64,000 bases of DNA from Saccharibacillus alkalitolerans (GTDB lineage Bacteria > Bacillota > Bacilli > Paenibacillales > Paenibacillaceae). Position numbers and translations under genes: made by a program. Location of the stretch: contig NZ_JAAFGS010000001.1 in NCBI RefSeq assembly GCF_011090185.1, positions 1,271,049 through 1,335,048 of the forward strand. Reading direction: 5' to 3'. Position 1 is the stretch's first letter; each line of letters starts with the position of its first letter. The notes beneath the pieces are model-generated. The model did no database searches. It worked only from the letters and a program-made list of their open reading frames with translations, and had not been told where the DNA came from. Below are positions 8,717 through 17,578 of the stretch, piece after piece.

Positions 8717-9667
8717 TTACTTGCTTACTTTGCCTTCGGCATCGCGAGTTACTTTCATGCTGGATACCGGGATGTAACCCAGCTCGGTAACGTCGGCGTT
8801 CTGAACTTCTTCAGTCATGAAGTAATCCAGGAAAGCTTTCGTTGCGCCGTCAGGCTCGCCCTTCGTGTACATGTGCTCGTAAGCCCAGATTGGGTAGTCG
8901 CCGCTTTGCACGTTTTCTTCCGTCGGCTCTACGCCGTCGTAGCTCAGAGCGGTAACGGTGTCGTCCAGGTACGAGAAGGCCAGGTAGCCTACAGCGCCCT
9001 TCGTGTCGGCAACGATTTGTTTAACCGTACCCGAGGAATCCTGTTCGATCGAACCCGCAACGTTTTCCACTTTTTCGCCCAGCGCGTACTTCTCGAACGT
9101 CGCGCGAGTACCGGAGCTGCTCGGACGGTTAACGATCGTGATCTTCTGATCCGCGCCGCCTACGTCTTTCCAGTTCGTTACTTTGCCGCTGAACACGTCC
9201 AGAAGCTGTTGTTTCGTCAGGTTGGTTACGCCCGTATCTTTGTTAACTACAGTTGCCATTGCGACAACCGCTACTTGATGGTCGACCAGTTCAGCCGCTT
9301 TGTCGGCTTCCAGTTTCTCTTCGGCGAACACGTCGGAGTTACCGATGTTCGCAGCGCCTTCGGATACCTGCGTCAGGCCAGTACCGCTGCCCCCGCCTTG
9401 TACTTGAACCGTAACTTCAGCATTTTCGGTCATGAACTTCTGTCCCACTTGGTCGACCAGCGGCTGCAGTGCCGTCGATCCGACTGCCAGGATTTCGCCC
9501 GATACCGTCGCGTCCGCCGGCTGTTCGTTAGCTGCCGGAGTCGCTGTGCTGCCCGTCGTCGGTTCAGTCGCCGGTGCCGCCGTGCTGCCCGAGTTGCCGC
9601 CGCAAGCGGTAAGTGCGAGCATTGCGGAAAGTGTTAAAGTACCGAATAACGTTTTTTTCGATTTCAT
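8717..9667 (-). CDS. pstS: phosphate-binding lipoprotein PstS
   Basis: Extracytoplasmic phosphate receptor of the PstSCAB importer. Residues 1-21 form a lipoprotein signal (MKSKKTLFGTL, hydrophobic core, lipobox LTAC), followed by a low-complexity Ser/Thr/Pro/Ala linker to about residue 55. Phosphate-binding motifs are present: VGSTALQPL, the QGGGSGTGL loop, and NRPSSSGTR. First gene of the operon, behind PhoP-box-like repeats. The start has AGGAGGG eleven bases upstream, a slightly long spacing. Confidence 0.97.
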   Translation of the reverse strand: MKSKKTLFGTLTLSAMLALTACGGNSGSTAAPATEPTTGSTATPAANEQPADATVSGEILAVGSTALQPLVDQVGQKFMTENAEVTVQVQGGGSGTGLTQVSEGAANIGNSDVFAEEKLEADKAAELVDHQVAVVAMATVVNKDTGVTNLTKQQLLDVFSGKVTNWKDVGGADQKITIVNRPSSSGTRATFEKYALGEKVENVAGSIEQDSSGTVKQIVADTKGAVGYLAFSYLDDTVTALSYDGVEPTEENVQSGDYPIWAYEHMYTKGEPDGATKAFLDYFMTEEVQNADVTELGYIPVSSMKVTRDAEGKVSK

Positions 9668-9751
9668 GTCTGGTTAGACCCTCCTAGTGGATTCATACGA
9701 TTGCGGCCGTCTTCTCTCTGTCCGAGTTGTCCGTGCCGCTTTACAGTACCC

Positions 9752-9805
9752 ATTGTAGGATTCGAAAATTAACGCAAAACCTTTGTTTTGTAAAAAGAGT
9801 GTAAA
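9752..9805 (-). promoter_or_regulatory. pstS: PhoP-box-like repeats and pst promoter
   Basis: On the minus strand two exact TTTACA hexamers (9805-9800 and 9794-9789) lie with an 11-base period, the arrangement bound by Bacillus PhoP (consensus TT(A/C/T)ACA, 11-base spacing). Downstream is TACAAT (9757-9752), a good -10, with only a poor -35 (GTTTTG, 17-base spacer), as expected for an activator-dependent promoter. Bacillus boxes usually contain four repeats; I see only two clear ones. Confidence 0.65.
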
Positions 9806-9881
9806 ATATCGGGGGCAAATCCGAAAAGCTGCTTGTTTGCTTGTCCGTTCGCTAAAACCGCCGACTTAAATCGGACAAAAC

Positions 9882-9909
9882 AAAAACGCCCGGCGCGGCC
9901 GCGGGCGTT
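9882..9909 (-). terminator. rho-independent terminator of the xylo-oligosaccharide operon
   Basis: On the minus strand AACGCCC pairs with GGGCGTT around a GC-rich loop and is followed by TTTGTTTTG. It lies about 32 bases after the stop of the last GH43 gene. Confidence 0.75.
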
Positions 9910-9940
9910 CCGTATGATCCATTCGCTTCTGTCGAACCTT

Positions 9941-11518
9941 CTAACTTCGGGGCGAGTAGACGACCCGGCTGTAAGAAGCCGGCTGCGTTTCTTGGCCGGC
10001 GCCGCAGGCATGAAGCCCCACGCATACTCCGGTAAAGCCTCCGTTCGCTTCGGGCGATAAGGCGGCGACCGGAGCGAACAGCCCCGCATCGGTCCAATGA
10101 ATGCCGTCTTCCGAATAGGAAGCGAAGTATCCCGATTCGTCGGCACGGAGTTTCAGCCGTATCTTCCCTTCGGCCGGGAGGTCCCCGCCGATCCGGCGTT
10201 CAAACCGCTCGCCGTTTCGCAGCTCGGTCAGCAGTACCCGGCGGTTATCCGACCGGGCGATGCCCGCGAAGAAATGTCCGCGATTGTTCAGTCGGGCGGC
10301 CAGACCCGCCCGTTCCCCTTCGGCTTTGGGCACATAATCCAGATCGGCCGACAGCTCCATGTCCACATGCCGCTGTCGAAGACAGGCAAACGTGGCGGGG
10401 GCTTCGTCATCCAGCGAATAGGCGCTGCCGACGATCGTAACGCCTTCGGCGTTTTCGCCCCAGACATACCGCTCGGCCTCGTAATCGCGCAGGAAAGCCC
10501 AGCGGGGTCCGAAGCCCTCCCCGGCGTCGAGCGAAACGACTTCCTCCCCGGCCGGGTCTGCCGGCCTGACGCCGGACGGCAGTAAGGTTCCGGCAGCGTC
10601 GAAGGCGCACGCCTCGACGCTCCCTTCGTTATTGTCGATATCCGGCCACCCGTCCTCCGTCCAGCGCACGGGCGCAAGAAACGTCTCCCGTCCGAGCGGC
10701 GAATAACGGCCGCCGATCGGGCGCATGCCGAGAAATACCGCCCACCAATCGCCGCTGTCGTCTTGGATCAAGTCCGCGTGACCGAGGCATTGCACCGGAT
10801 GCTTTTTCAATTCGCGATGCGTAAGGATCGGCTCCGGCTTGTCTTCGAACGGACCGTACGGACTGTCGCTTCTGGCGATAATTTCCCGATGTTCGGCAGA
10901 AGTGCCGCCCGAAGCGGCCATCAAATAATAGCGGCCGCGAATCTTATACAGATGCGGTCCTTCCAGCCACGGTCCTCCGTCGCCCCGCCAAATGACGGCC
11001 GGCTCCGACAGGACCCTCCCGTCGGACGGGTCGATCTCGTATTGGATGATATGCGATTCGTCATCGGCTCCGTTCTGCGCCGTTACGTAAGTCCGCCCGT
11101 CGTCGTCGAAGAACAACGACGGATCGATATTTCCGTAAGGAAGCAGGATGGGATCGGACCACGGGCCTTCCGCGCGTTCCGCCGTGACGTAAAAATTGCC
11201 GATTCCCCGAACATCGGTCGTGATCATATAGAACCGGCCCGCATGGTGGCGGATCGTGGACGCGTAAATGCCGCTCGAGCTCGCCCGTTCGCGCAGATCG
11301 ACCTGCGAGCGGCGCGTCAACACATGACCGATCTGTTCCCAGCGAAATAAGTCGCGGCTTCGGAAGGTCGGCACGCCGGGAAAATATTCGAACGAGCTGG
11401 TCACCAAGTAATAATGATCGCCCGCCCGCGTAATGCTCGGATCGGGATAACAGCCGGCAAGGATCGGATTGGCATAAGCGGCGCCCCGAGAATCGGGAGC
11501 CCCGTAACGTTCGGTCAT
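9941..11518 (-). CDS. GH43 beta-xylosidase, cytoplasmic
   Basis: A 525-residue glycoside hydrolase of family 43 with a five-bladed propeller (residues about 15-310) and a C-terminal concanavalin-like domain (about 325-520), the layout of bacterial beta-xylosidases that release xylose from xylo-oligosaccharides. The catalytic triad is visible: base Asp26 (CYPDPSIT), modulator Asp132 (GNIDPSLF) and acid Glu186 (LEGPHLY). No signal peptide, so it acts on imported oligomers. The start at 11518 is chosen for its AGGAGG; the frame is open to 11602. Some members also cleave arabinofuranosides. Last gene of the operon. Confidence 0.92.
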   Translation of the reverse strand: MTERYGAPDSRGAAYANPILAGCYPDPSITRAGDHYYLVTSSFEYFPGVPTFRSRDLFRWEQIGHVLTRRSQVDLRERASSSGIYASTIRHHAGRFYMITTDVRGIGNFYVTAERAEGPWSDPILLPYGNIDPSLFFDDDGRTYVTAQNGADDESHIIQYEIDPSDGRVLSEPAVIWRGDGGPWLEGPHLYKIRGRYYLMAASGGTSAEHREIIARSDSPYGPFEDKPEPILTHRELKKHPVQCLGHADLIQDDSGDWWAVFLGMRPIGGRYSPLGRETFLAPVRWTEDGWPDIDNNEGSVEACAFDAAGTLLPSGVRPADPAGEEVVSLDAGEGFGPRWAFLRDYEAERYVWGENAEGVTIVGSAYSLDDEAPATFACLRQRHVDMELSADLDYVPKAEGERAGLAARLNNRGHFFAGIARSDNRRVLLTELRNGERFERRIGGDLPAEGKIRLKLRADESGYFASYSEDGIHWTDAGLFAPVAALSPEANGGFTGVCVGLHACGAGQETQPASYSRVVYSPRS

Positions 11519-11616
11519 CGGAACCTCCTGCTTTCGTAAGGATTGACCAAGATCATAAATAGTCCGCCGCGAGGTGTGCGGCGGACCCTTCGTTCGCGTC
11601 ATCGAAATTTACGGCT

Positions 11617-12612
11617 TCAAGCTTCCGCTTCGATTGCCTCATAAGGATGAATCGTCTCGATCGTCCCGTCCTCGCGGTAATGCAGTTCGGCGTATTTGAC
11701 ACACCGCTTATGATTGACGCCGCCCGACAAGGAACTGTCGTGGTAGAACAGATACCATTTCCCTTCGAACTCCACGATGGAATGGTGCGTGGTCCAGCCG
11801 ACGACCGGAGTCAGAATAACCCCTCTGTACACGAACGGCCCTTTCGGATCGGGGCTCGTCGCATAGACCAACTTATGGGTCGTGCCCGTCGAATACGACA
11901 AATAATAGAGACCGCGGTACTTATGCACCCAGGGTCCTTCGAAATAACGGCGGTCTTCGTCTCCGGCGAGAATCGGGCTTCCCTCCTCATCGACGACGGA
12001 GATTTCGCTCGCTTCTTCGGCCAGCGACAGCATATCTTCGCTCAGCTTCGCCACCCGAGGTCCCAGCGCCGGCTCGCCGGCCGCCGGCCCTTCCGTCCGT
12101 TCCGGCTCGTATTCGCCGCTCTGCCACTTCTCGAGCTGCCCTCCCCATAACCCGCCGAAATACATATAGGCCTCGCCGTCTTCGTCGACCAGCACGGCGG
12201 GATCGATACTGAAGCTGCCCGGAATGTAATCCGGCTCCGCTTTGAACGGTCCGGCCGGCGACTCCGACGTGGCGGCGCCGATCCGGAAGACGCCTTCGCG
12301 ATCGCGGGCGGGGAAGAACAAATAATACTTGCCGTTCTTGTATGCGGCGTCAGGCGCCCACATTTGGGACGAAGCCCACGGCACGTCTCGCAGATGCAGC
12401 GCTTCGCCGTGGTCGACCGCTTCGGCGCCGATACCGTCCAGCGACAGAACATGGTAGTCTTCCATTTTATACTGGTCGCCGTTGTCGTTGCTGGGACCGT
12501 CATGGTCGAGATCATGGGAAGGGTAGACGTACAATTTTCCTTCGAAGACGTGCGCGGACGGATCGGCCGTATAGATATGAGTGACGATCGGCTGATTGAA
12601 TTCGGTAGTCAT
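11617..12612 (-). CDS. GH43 glycosidase (xylosidase/arabinofuranosidase type)
   Basis: A single-domain GH43 enzyme of 331 residues without signal peptide. Its five-bladed propeller shows Asp17 (TADPSAH), Asp137 (SIDPAVL) and Glu225 (YFEGPWVHK) as catalytic triad. Single-domain GH43 proteins with HIYTADPSAHVFEGKLYVYPSHD at the N-terminus are usually annotated as xylosidase or alpha-L-arabinofuranosidase; in this operon it most likely removes arabinose or xylose from imported xylan fragments. It differs clearly from the downstream GH43 protein, so the two probably attack different bonds. AAGGAG sits seven bases before the ATG. Confidence 0.9.
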   Translation of the reverse strand: MTTEFNQPIVTHIYTADPSAHVFEGKLYVYPSHDLDHDGPSNDNGDQYKMEDYHVLSLDGIGAEAVDHGEALHLRDVPWASSQMWAPDAAYKNGKYYLFFPARDREGVFRIGAATSESPAGPFKAEPDYIPGSFSIDPAVLVDEDGEAYMYFGGLWGGQLEKWQSGEYEPERTEGPAAGEPALGPRVAKLSEDMLSLAEEASEISVVDEEGSPILAGDEDRRYFEGPWVHKYRGLYYLSYSTGTTHKLVYATSPDPKGPFVYRGVILTPVVGWTTHHSIVEFEGKWYLFYHDSSLSGGVNHKRCVKYAELHYREDGTIETIHPYEAIEAEA

Positions 12613-12656
12613 CGTTATGCTCCTTTATGGACAAATTTGATGGGCCGCGTGCGGCG

Positions 12657-13661
12657 TTAGACGCGCGCCTGATCGAGAATGCTCCAGAACGCCGGCTTCG
12701 GCTTCAATTCGCGGTCGAACGGCAGCGGCCAGTTAAGGCGTCCGCGAACCGGGAAGCCGTCCAACCAGGTGCCGCTGTCGGCCGCTCCCCAGAACGTGAC
12801 CGAGTCGATCGCCGAGCGGTATTCGCGGAACAGCCGGAAAATCTCTTCATAACGCCGGGTCAGCAGCTCCTCCATTTCATTCGTCGGCGCGAGCAGATCG
12901 GTACGCCGATCGTCGAAGCGGAATGCGGAAATATCCAGTTCCGTGATATGCAGCCGAACGCCGAGCGAAGCGTACAGCTCGATCGCTTCGCGTATTTCTT
13001 CGATCGGCGGGCCGTAGAGGTTCCAGTGACCCTGCATGCCGATGCCGTGGACGGGCGTCCCCGCGTCCAGCAGCGAACGGACCAGGCGGTGGATCTTGTC
13101 GCGCTTCGCCGGATCGGTCTCGTTATAATCGTTGTAAAAGAGCTGCGCGGACGGATCGATCTCGTGGGCGATCCGGAAAGCCTGCTCCAGATAGTCCTCG
13201 CCTACGGTCTCCAGCCATTTCGTTTCGCGCAGATAAGCGCCGCTCTTGTCTTCGATCGCTTCGTTGACGACGTCCCAGGCGGAAATGCGGCCTTTATAGC
13301 GTCCCATCACCGTGCCGGCGTGATCGCGAAGACGTTCCAGCACTTTTTCGCGCGAAGCCGGGCTCCCGTCTTTTTCTTCGAATACCCAATCGGGCGTCTG
13401 GTTGTGCCAGACGAGCGTGTGGCCGCGAAGTGCCATCCCGTGTTTCTCGGCGAATTCCGCGATTTCGTCGGCCGCCGCGAAATCGTATCGGTTCTCCTCG
13501 GGATGGATCTCTTCGAATTTCATCTGATTCTCGGCGGTCAGGCTGTTGTAATGTGCGGCGATAAAACCCCCTTCTCGCCGGATCGTGCGCGTGCTTACCG
13601 CGGCGCCTATGTTAAATATACCCGCGTACGCCCCGTGCAGGGACGGCGTTTTCGTGTCCAT
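12657..13661 (-). CDS. intracellular GH10 endo-1,4-beta-xylanase
   Basis: A 334-residue family 10 xylanase lacking signal peptide and binding modules, as in the XynA2-type enzymes that trim imported xylo- or aldouro-oligosaccharides. The acid/base Glu134 (WDVVNEAIED) and nucleophile Glu241 (HITELDIS) are present, with the family motifs LTAENQMKFE and GHTLVWHNQTPDW. The ATG at 13661 has AAGGGGG at good spacing and is preferred to the ATG at 13688. It sits between the transporter genes and the GH43 genes. No alpha-glucuronidase gene accompanies it. Confidence 0.95.
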   Translation of the reverse strand: MDTKTPSLHGAYAGIFNIGAAVSTRTIRREGGFIAAHYNSLTAENQMKFEEIHPEENRYDFAAADEIAEFAEKHGMALRGHTLVWHNQTPDWVFEEKDGSPASREKVLERLRDHAGTVMGRYKGRISAWDVVNEAIEDKSGAYLRETKWLETVGEDYLEQAFRIAHEIDPSAQLFYNDYNETDPAKRDKIHRLVRSLLDAGTPVHGIGMQGHWNLYGPPIEEIREAIELYASLGVRLHITELDISAFRFDDRRTDLLAPTNEMEELLTRRYEEIFRLFREYRSAIDSVTFWGAADSGTWLDGFPVRGRLNWPLPFDRELKPKPAFWSILDQARV

Positions 13662-13733
13662 GCAAGATTCCCCCTTCGATGATGGCAATGATGTTGATGA
13701 TGTCGATCCTGCGGATCGCGCCGGGCCCGCCGG

Positions 13734-14639
13734 CTATTCCTTGACGCTGCCGAGCTGCAGACCGTGCACGAAGTACTTCTGCAAAAACGGATACACGACC
13801 AGGATCGGCAGCGAAGCCACGATCGTGATGGCGGCGCGGATCGACACCGGCGTGACCATATTTTGCGCGGCGGCGGCCGGATCGGCCCCGCTCGATACGG
13901 CGGCGCTGCTGTTCAGGTTCATGGAAGAAGACAGAAGCTTCATCAGCTCGAACTGCAGCGTGCTGAGATTCTGCTTGGAAGAAGCGTACAGGAACGTGTC
14001 GAACCAGGAATTCCATTGGCCGACGGCCACGAACAGCGCGACCGTGGCAAGCACGGGCTGGCAGAGAGGCAGAATGATCGAAATGAACGTGCGGAAGTCG
14101 CCCGCGCCGTCGATCTTGGCCGATTCGATCAATCCTTCCGGCAGCGTCTGAATATACGTCCGAATGACGATCATGTTGAACGCGCTGACCAGTCCCGGCA
14201 CAACGTATACGAGGAAACTGTTGAGCAGATGCAGGTCTTTCATCAGGAAGTAGGTCGGGATCAGGCCGGCGCTGAAATACATGGTCAGCACGACCAGGAT
14301 GGTGATCGGTTTGCGCAGCACATAATCTTTGCGGCTGAGCGTATACGCCAGCATCGCAGTCAGGAACAGGCTGAGCACCGTCGCGATGACGGTCCGGGCC
14401 ACCGAGATCCAAAACGCGTGCAGGATATGCCCGTTCGCGAATACGGCGCGATAGTTTTGATCGGTCCAGACGCGGGGCAAAAGATAAATTCCGCCGCGAA
14501 TCGTGTCGTTGCCCGCGTTCAGCGATACGGCGAAGGTATTGAGGAACGGATACAGCGTGATCACGGCTATGGCGATCATCAGCAGGCCGTTCAGCGTATG
14601 GAATACAAGCGGCTCCAGCCGCACCTTTTTCGTATTCAT
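13734..14639 (-). CDS. sugar ABC transporter permease, YtcP/LplC type
   Basis: A 301-residue inner-membrane permease with six predicted segments and an EAA loop EGLIESAKIDGAGDFRTF. It belongs to the YtcP/LplC subgroup of carbohydrate permeases that pair with LplB-type permeases and use a shared ATPase (MsmX-like) encoded elsewhere; indeed no ATPase gene is present in the operon. A low-complexity Ser/Ala insert occurs near residues 230-255, just before the last segments. Substrate is inferred from the cotranscribed xylanase and GH43 genes. Confidence 0.92.
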   Translation of the reverse strand: MNTKKVRLEPLVFHTLNGLLMIAIAVITLYPFLNTFAVSLNAGNDTIRGGIYLLPRVWTDQNYRAVFANGHILHAFWISVARTVIATVLSLFLTAMLAYTLSRKDYVLRKPITILVVLTMYFSAGLIPTYFLMKDLHLLNSFLVYVVPGLVSAFNMIVIRTYIQTLPEGLIESAKIDGAGDFRTFISIILPLCQPVLATVALFVAVGQWNSWFDTFLYASSKQNLSTLQFELMKLLSSSMNLNSSAAVSSGADPAAAAQNMVTPVSIRAAITIVASLPILVVYPFLQKYFVHGLQLGSVKE

Positions 14640-14676
14640 CGTTCAGTGTCCTCCCTCATGCTTATGTCTTGTCTCG

Positions 14677-14697
14677 ATCGGATGAACGGCATCCGAT
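14677..14697. other. stem-loop between the two permease genes
   Basis: ATCGGATG pairs perfectly with CATCCGAT around AACGG. No T-run on the transcribed minus strand, so more likely an mRNA processing or stability element than a terminator. Confidence 0.6.
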
Positions 14698-14717
14698 TAT
14701 TTAAGCGAGGCAAGTCA

Positions 14718-15674
14718 CTAGATCAGCCGGTCTTCGCCCAAGCGCTTGGCGATCGAGTTGGCGGCGAAGATTAACGTGATGCTGACGATCGTTTTGAAAA
14801 TGCCGGCCGCTGTGGCGAGCGAGTAGTTGCCGATCTGCAGGCCGTATTTCAGCACGAAAATATCGATGGTCTGCGACCAATCCACGACGACGCCGTTGCC
14901 CAGCAGGTATTGGACTTCGAAACCGGCTTCCAGCATCCAGCCCATATTCATGATCAGCAGGATGACGACGATCGATTTGATGCCCGGCAGCGTGATGAAC
15001 AGCATTTTCTGATAGCGGTTGGCTCCGTCGATCTCGGCCGCTTCGTACTGCGAAGGATCGATCGACGTGATGGCGGCCAAGTAGATGATGGCGTTCCAGC
15101 CGAGTTCTTTCCAGACGTGGGCGCCGCCGACGATGCCCCAGAAGTATTCGGGAATGCTGAGCCACATAATCGGTTCGCTGATCAGCCCGAGCTTCAACAG
15201 CGCCACGTTTATGATCCCGCCGTCCACGGACAGCGAGCTGGCCACAATGCCCGTCACGATGATCCAGGACAGGAAGTGCGGCAGATAGGAGACGGTTTGA
15301 ATCGTTCGTTTGAAAAAACGTCCTTTGATCTCGTTGAGCAGCAGGGCGAACAAAATCGCGGTCACAAAGCCGAGAATCATGTTGATCAAACTCATCGCGA
15401 CCGTGTTGCGCAGCACCCGCAGAAACGCTTCATCGGTAAATAAAAACGCAAAATGCTTGAATCCGACCCATTGTTGCTCCGAAAGGGCTTTGGCGGGACT
15501 GTAATTCTGAAAAGCCATCGTCCAACCCCAGATCGGATAATACGAAAACACCAGGATGTAAACGACGATCGGAAGCGACATGAACATCAGCTGCTTTTGA
15601 CTGCGCAGCTTTTTCATTAACGAAGACTTGGGTATATCCGCGGACGCGGACTTGCGCGAAATCGCTTTTGCCAT
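14718..15674 (-). CDS. sugar ABC transporter permease, LplB/YteP type
   Basis: A 318-residue permease with six predicted membrane segments after a basic N-terminal stretch. The EAA loop reads SQYEAAEIDGANRYQKM. LplB-type features include FSYYPIWGWTMAFQNYSPAK and WVGFKHF. It pairs with the YtcP-type permease 78 bases downstream and with the solute-binding lipoprotein upstream. In Paenibacillus such transporters import aldouronates and xylo-oligosaccharides; the neighbouring xylanase supports that here. Confidence 0.92.
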   Translation of the reverse strand: MAKAISRKSASADIPKSSLMKKLRSQKQLMFMSLPIVVYILVFSYYPIWGWTMAFQNYSPAKALSEQQWVGFKHFAFLFTDEAFLRVLRNTVAMSLINMILGFVTAILFALLLNEIKGRFFKRTIQTVSYLPHFLSWIIVTGIVASSLSVDGGIINVALLKLGLISEPIMWLSIPEYFWGIVGGAHVWKELGWNAIIYLAAITSIDPSQYEAAEIDGANRYQKMLFITLPGIKSIVVILLIMNMGWMLEAGFEVQYLLGNGVVVDWSQTIDIFVLKYGLQIGNYSLATAAGIFKTIVSITLIFAANSIAKRLGEDRLI

Positions 15675-15722
15675 GGTGCTCTCCCCCTAACCGGCCCTGC
15701 GGCCTGCGTCGGCTGATTAAGA

Positions 15723-15751
15723 TCGGGGAAAACGGCAGCCGCTTTCCCCGA
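15723..15751. other. stem-loop between binding protein and permease genes
   Basis: TCGGGGAAA pairs perfectly with TTTCCCCGA around an 11-base loop. Its place directly after the binding-protein stop suggests 3' stabilisation of that message or partial termination, giving more binding protein than permease. It lacks a T-run. Confidence 0.7.
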
Positions 15752-15766
15752 ATCGTTACGCCTCGG

Positions 15767-17419
15767 TCACTTCTCCGTGGCCCAGTTTTCGATCCGCCAC
15801 TGGATTTGTTCGTTGATACGGTCCTCGTAAGCTTTGACATTGATTTTGCTGAACGCCTGCACGTAATCGTTCCATACCGAATCGAACTTGCCGTCCCCCG
15901 CCATGACCGCCTGAGGCAGGAATTTCAGCGAAGTATCGGTCATCTGCTTATTGGCGACGGAAGCATCCGAGCCTTCGATCAGATCGATCTGCCAAGCCGG
16001 ATAATAGACTTCGTTTTCCGGAGCCGGCGAGAAGAAATCGCTCCACGTCTTGAATCCGTAAGTATCGAGAAGCTTTTTGTCTTCGTCTTTCAAACTCGCG
16101 TAGAACTCTTCCGGCTGATCTCCCGGCCCCGTCGCGTTGCCGTCGCTGAACGTACCCTGCGTTTTGGGAGCGGCCCCGTAGAATCCGTCGGCCCGGTTCG
16201 CGAGCTTCCAGGACGGGTCTTCCTGCTCCTTGCGCTGTTCCGGCGTACGATAGAAGCGGCCTTTGTCGTCGACCATGTAATCGACGCCTTCTTCGCCCCA
16301 GCTAAGCAGCTTCTGGTATTTTTCGTCCATCAGGGCGTCGAGGAACTTGATGATCTTGACCGGATCTTTGGCGTTTTTGCTGATGCCGAAGCCGTTGTTG
16401 AGATTGATGACCGGGCGATCGAGATAATGATCCTGAATGGACTCGTCGTAAACGAGCGGGAAGCCGACGTAAGTCCGGTCGATCTTGCCCTGCGAAATCA
16501 GCGTGTCTTCGGCCTGCTGGAAGTTCCAGTGCTGATCGAACATGCCGAGCACGCGTCCGGACGACAGCTTGGCCAGATACTGGTCGTAATTCTGCACGAA
16601 CGCTTCCTTGTCGAACAATCCTTCGTTGTAAAGGTCGTTCAGTTCCTTGTAATACTGCTTGGAGATGTCTTTGTCCGCGAATACGGTGGCTACGTCGTTG
16701 TCGACCACGACGCCGCCGTCATTCGGATGACCGGTGAGATGCTCCGGCGGATTGAGCAGCGGGAACGTCCGCCAGTCGGACGCGAGCGACGTGAAGCCGA
16801 TGGTCGGCTGTCCGTCGATCGTCGGATTTTTCGCGGCGTAATCGCGAATCAGCTTCGTGAAATCGTCCAGCGTTTTCGGGGTCGGATAACCCGCGTCTTC
16901 CAGCACCGCTTTCTGGATCCAGAACGCCGGGCCGTTATACGCGTTGCTGTGGAACTCGCCGGAATAAGCGCCGTAGTTCGGCAGCCAATAAATGTGGCCG
17001 TCGCTGGAATCCTTCATCCGGTTCCAGTATTTTTCATAGTGCTTTTTCAAATTCGGCGCGTGCTCCTCGATCAGGTCTTCGAGCGGAATGACCGCTCCGG
17101 CCGCGACCAGCTTGGTGTCCGCTGTGATAAGGTCCGGATAATCGCCGCCGGCGATCATGACGCCCAGCTTCTGCTGCAGGTCGCCGACCAGGAATTCCAT
17201 GTTCAGCTTGACGCCGAGCTCGTCCTGGATTTTTTTGTAAATTCGATTATCTTCCGTCGGCGCCTGGTTCGGCGTGCTGATAAACGCGGAAATCGTCGTC
17301 GTGCCGGAACCGTCGTCGGCCGCGTTCGAATCTTCGCCTCCGCAGCCTGACAGCGTCAGGGCCGCCGCCAGTACCAACGATGCTCCGCCCCACAGCTTTT
17401 TCATCTTGTATCCCCCCAT
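15767..17419 (-). CDS. LplA-type solute-binding lipoprotein
   Basis: A 550-residue extracytoplasmic sugar receptor for the adjoining ABC permeases. Residues 1-26 make a lipoprotein signal with lipobox LSGC. The rest has the large LplA-type periplasmic-binding fold, with ISKNAKDPVKIIKFLDALM and DLITADTKLVAAGAVIPLEDLI typical of that family. The ATG at 17419 is chosen because GAGGAGG lies seven bases upstream; the ATG at 17404 would also retain the signal peptide. First gene of a six-gene operon that starts behind a cre site. The ligand is inferred to be a xylo- or aldouro-oligosaccharide. Confidence 0.93.
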   Translation of the reverse strand: MGGYKMKKLWGGASLVLAAALTLSGCGGEDSNAADDGSGTTTISAFISTPNQAPTEDNRIYKKIQDELGVKLNMEFLVGDLQQKLGVMIAGGDYPDLITADTKLVAAGAVIPLEDLIEEHAPNLKKHYEKYWNRMKDSSDGHIYWLPNYGAYSGEFHSNAYNGPAFWIQKAVLEDAGYPTPKTLDDFTKLIRDYAAKNPTIDGQPTIGFTSLASDWRTFPLLNPPEHLTGHPNDGGVVVDNDVATVFADKDISKQYYKELNDLYNEGLFDKEAFVQNYDQYLAKLSSGRVLGMFDQHWNFQQAEDTLISQGKIDRTYVGFPLVYDESIQDHYLDRPVINLNNGFGISKNAKDPVKIIKFLDALMDEKYQKLLSWGEEGVDYMVDDKGRFYRTPEQRKEQEDPSWKLANRADGFYGAAPKTQGTFSDGNATGPGDQPEEFYASLKDEDKKLLDTYGFKTWSDFFSPAPENEVYYPAWQIDLIEGSDASVANKQMTDTSLKFLPQAVMAGDGKFDSVWNDYVQAFSKINVKAYEDRINEQIQWRIENWATEK

Positions 17420-17472
17420 AGGTTGGCCTCCTCAATGAATGCGAATTGTTCTTGCTCCTTTATTATGAATGA

Positions 17473-17488
17473 ATGTATACGCTTACAT
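17473..17488 (-). promoter_or_regulatory. catabolite-responsive element (CcpA site)
   Basis: Minus strand ATGTAAGCGTATACAT fits the Bacillus cre consensus WTGNAANCGNWWNCAW at every position. It lies 54 bases before the binding-protein start, at or near the promoter, where CcpA normally represses in the presence of preferred sugars. No confident -35/-10 pair could be chosen beside it. Confidence 0.75.
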
Positions 17489-17543
17489 CATAGCCGGATT
17501 TAAGGTCCTTCCCCCCCGGATTTCACGGCTTGCTGCCCGAGCA

Positions 17544-17578
17544 TAAAAAAAGAGCGATCACCGCGAGGCGCGCGCTCT
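17544..17578 (-). terminator. rho-independent terminator of the two-component operon
   Basis: On the minus strand AGAGCG pairs with CGCTCT and is followed by seven T. The first arm lies inside the last codons of the response-regulator gene, so that transcript ends just before the xylan operon promoter. Confidence 0.7.
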
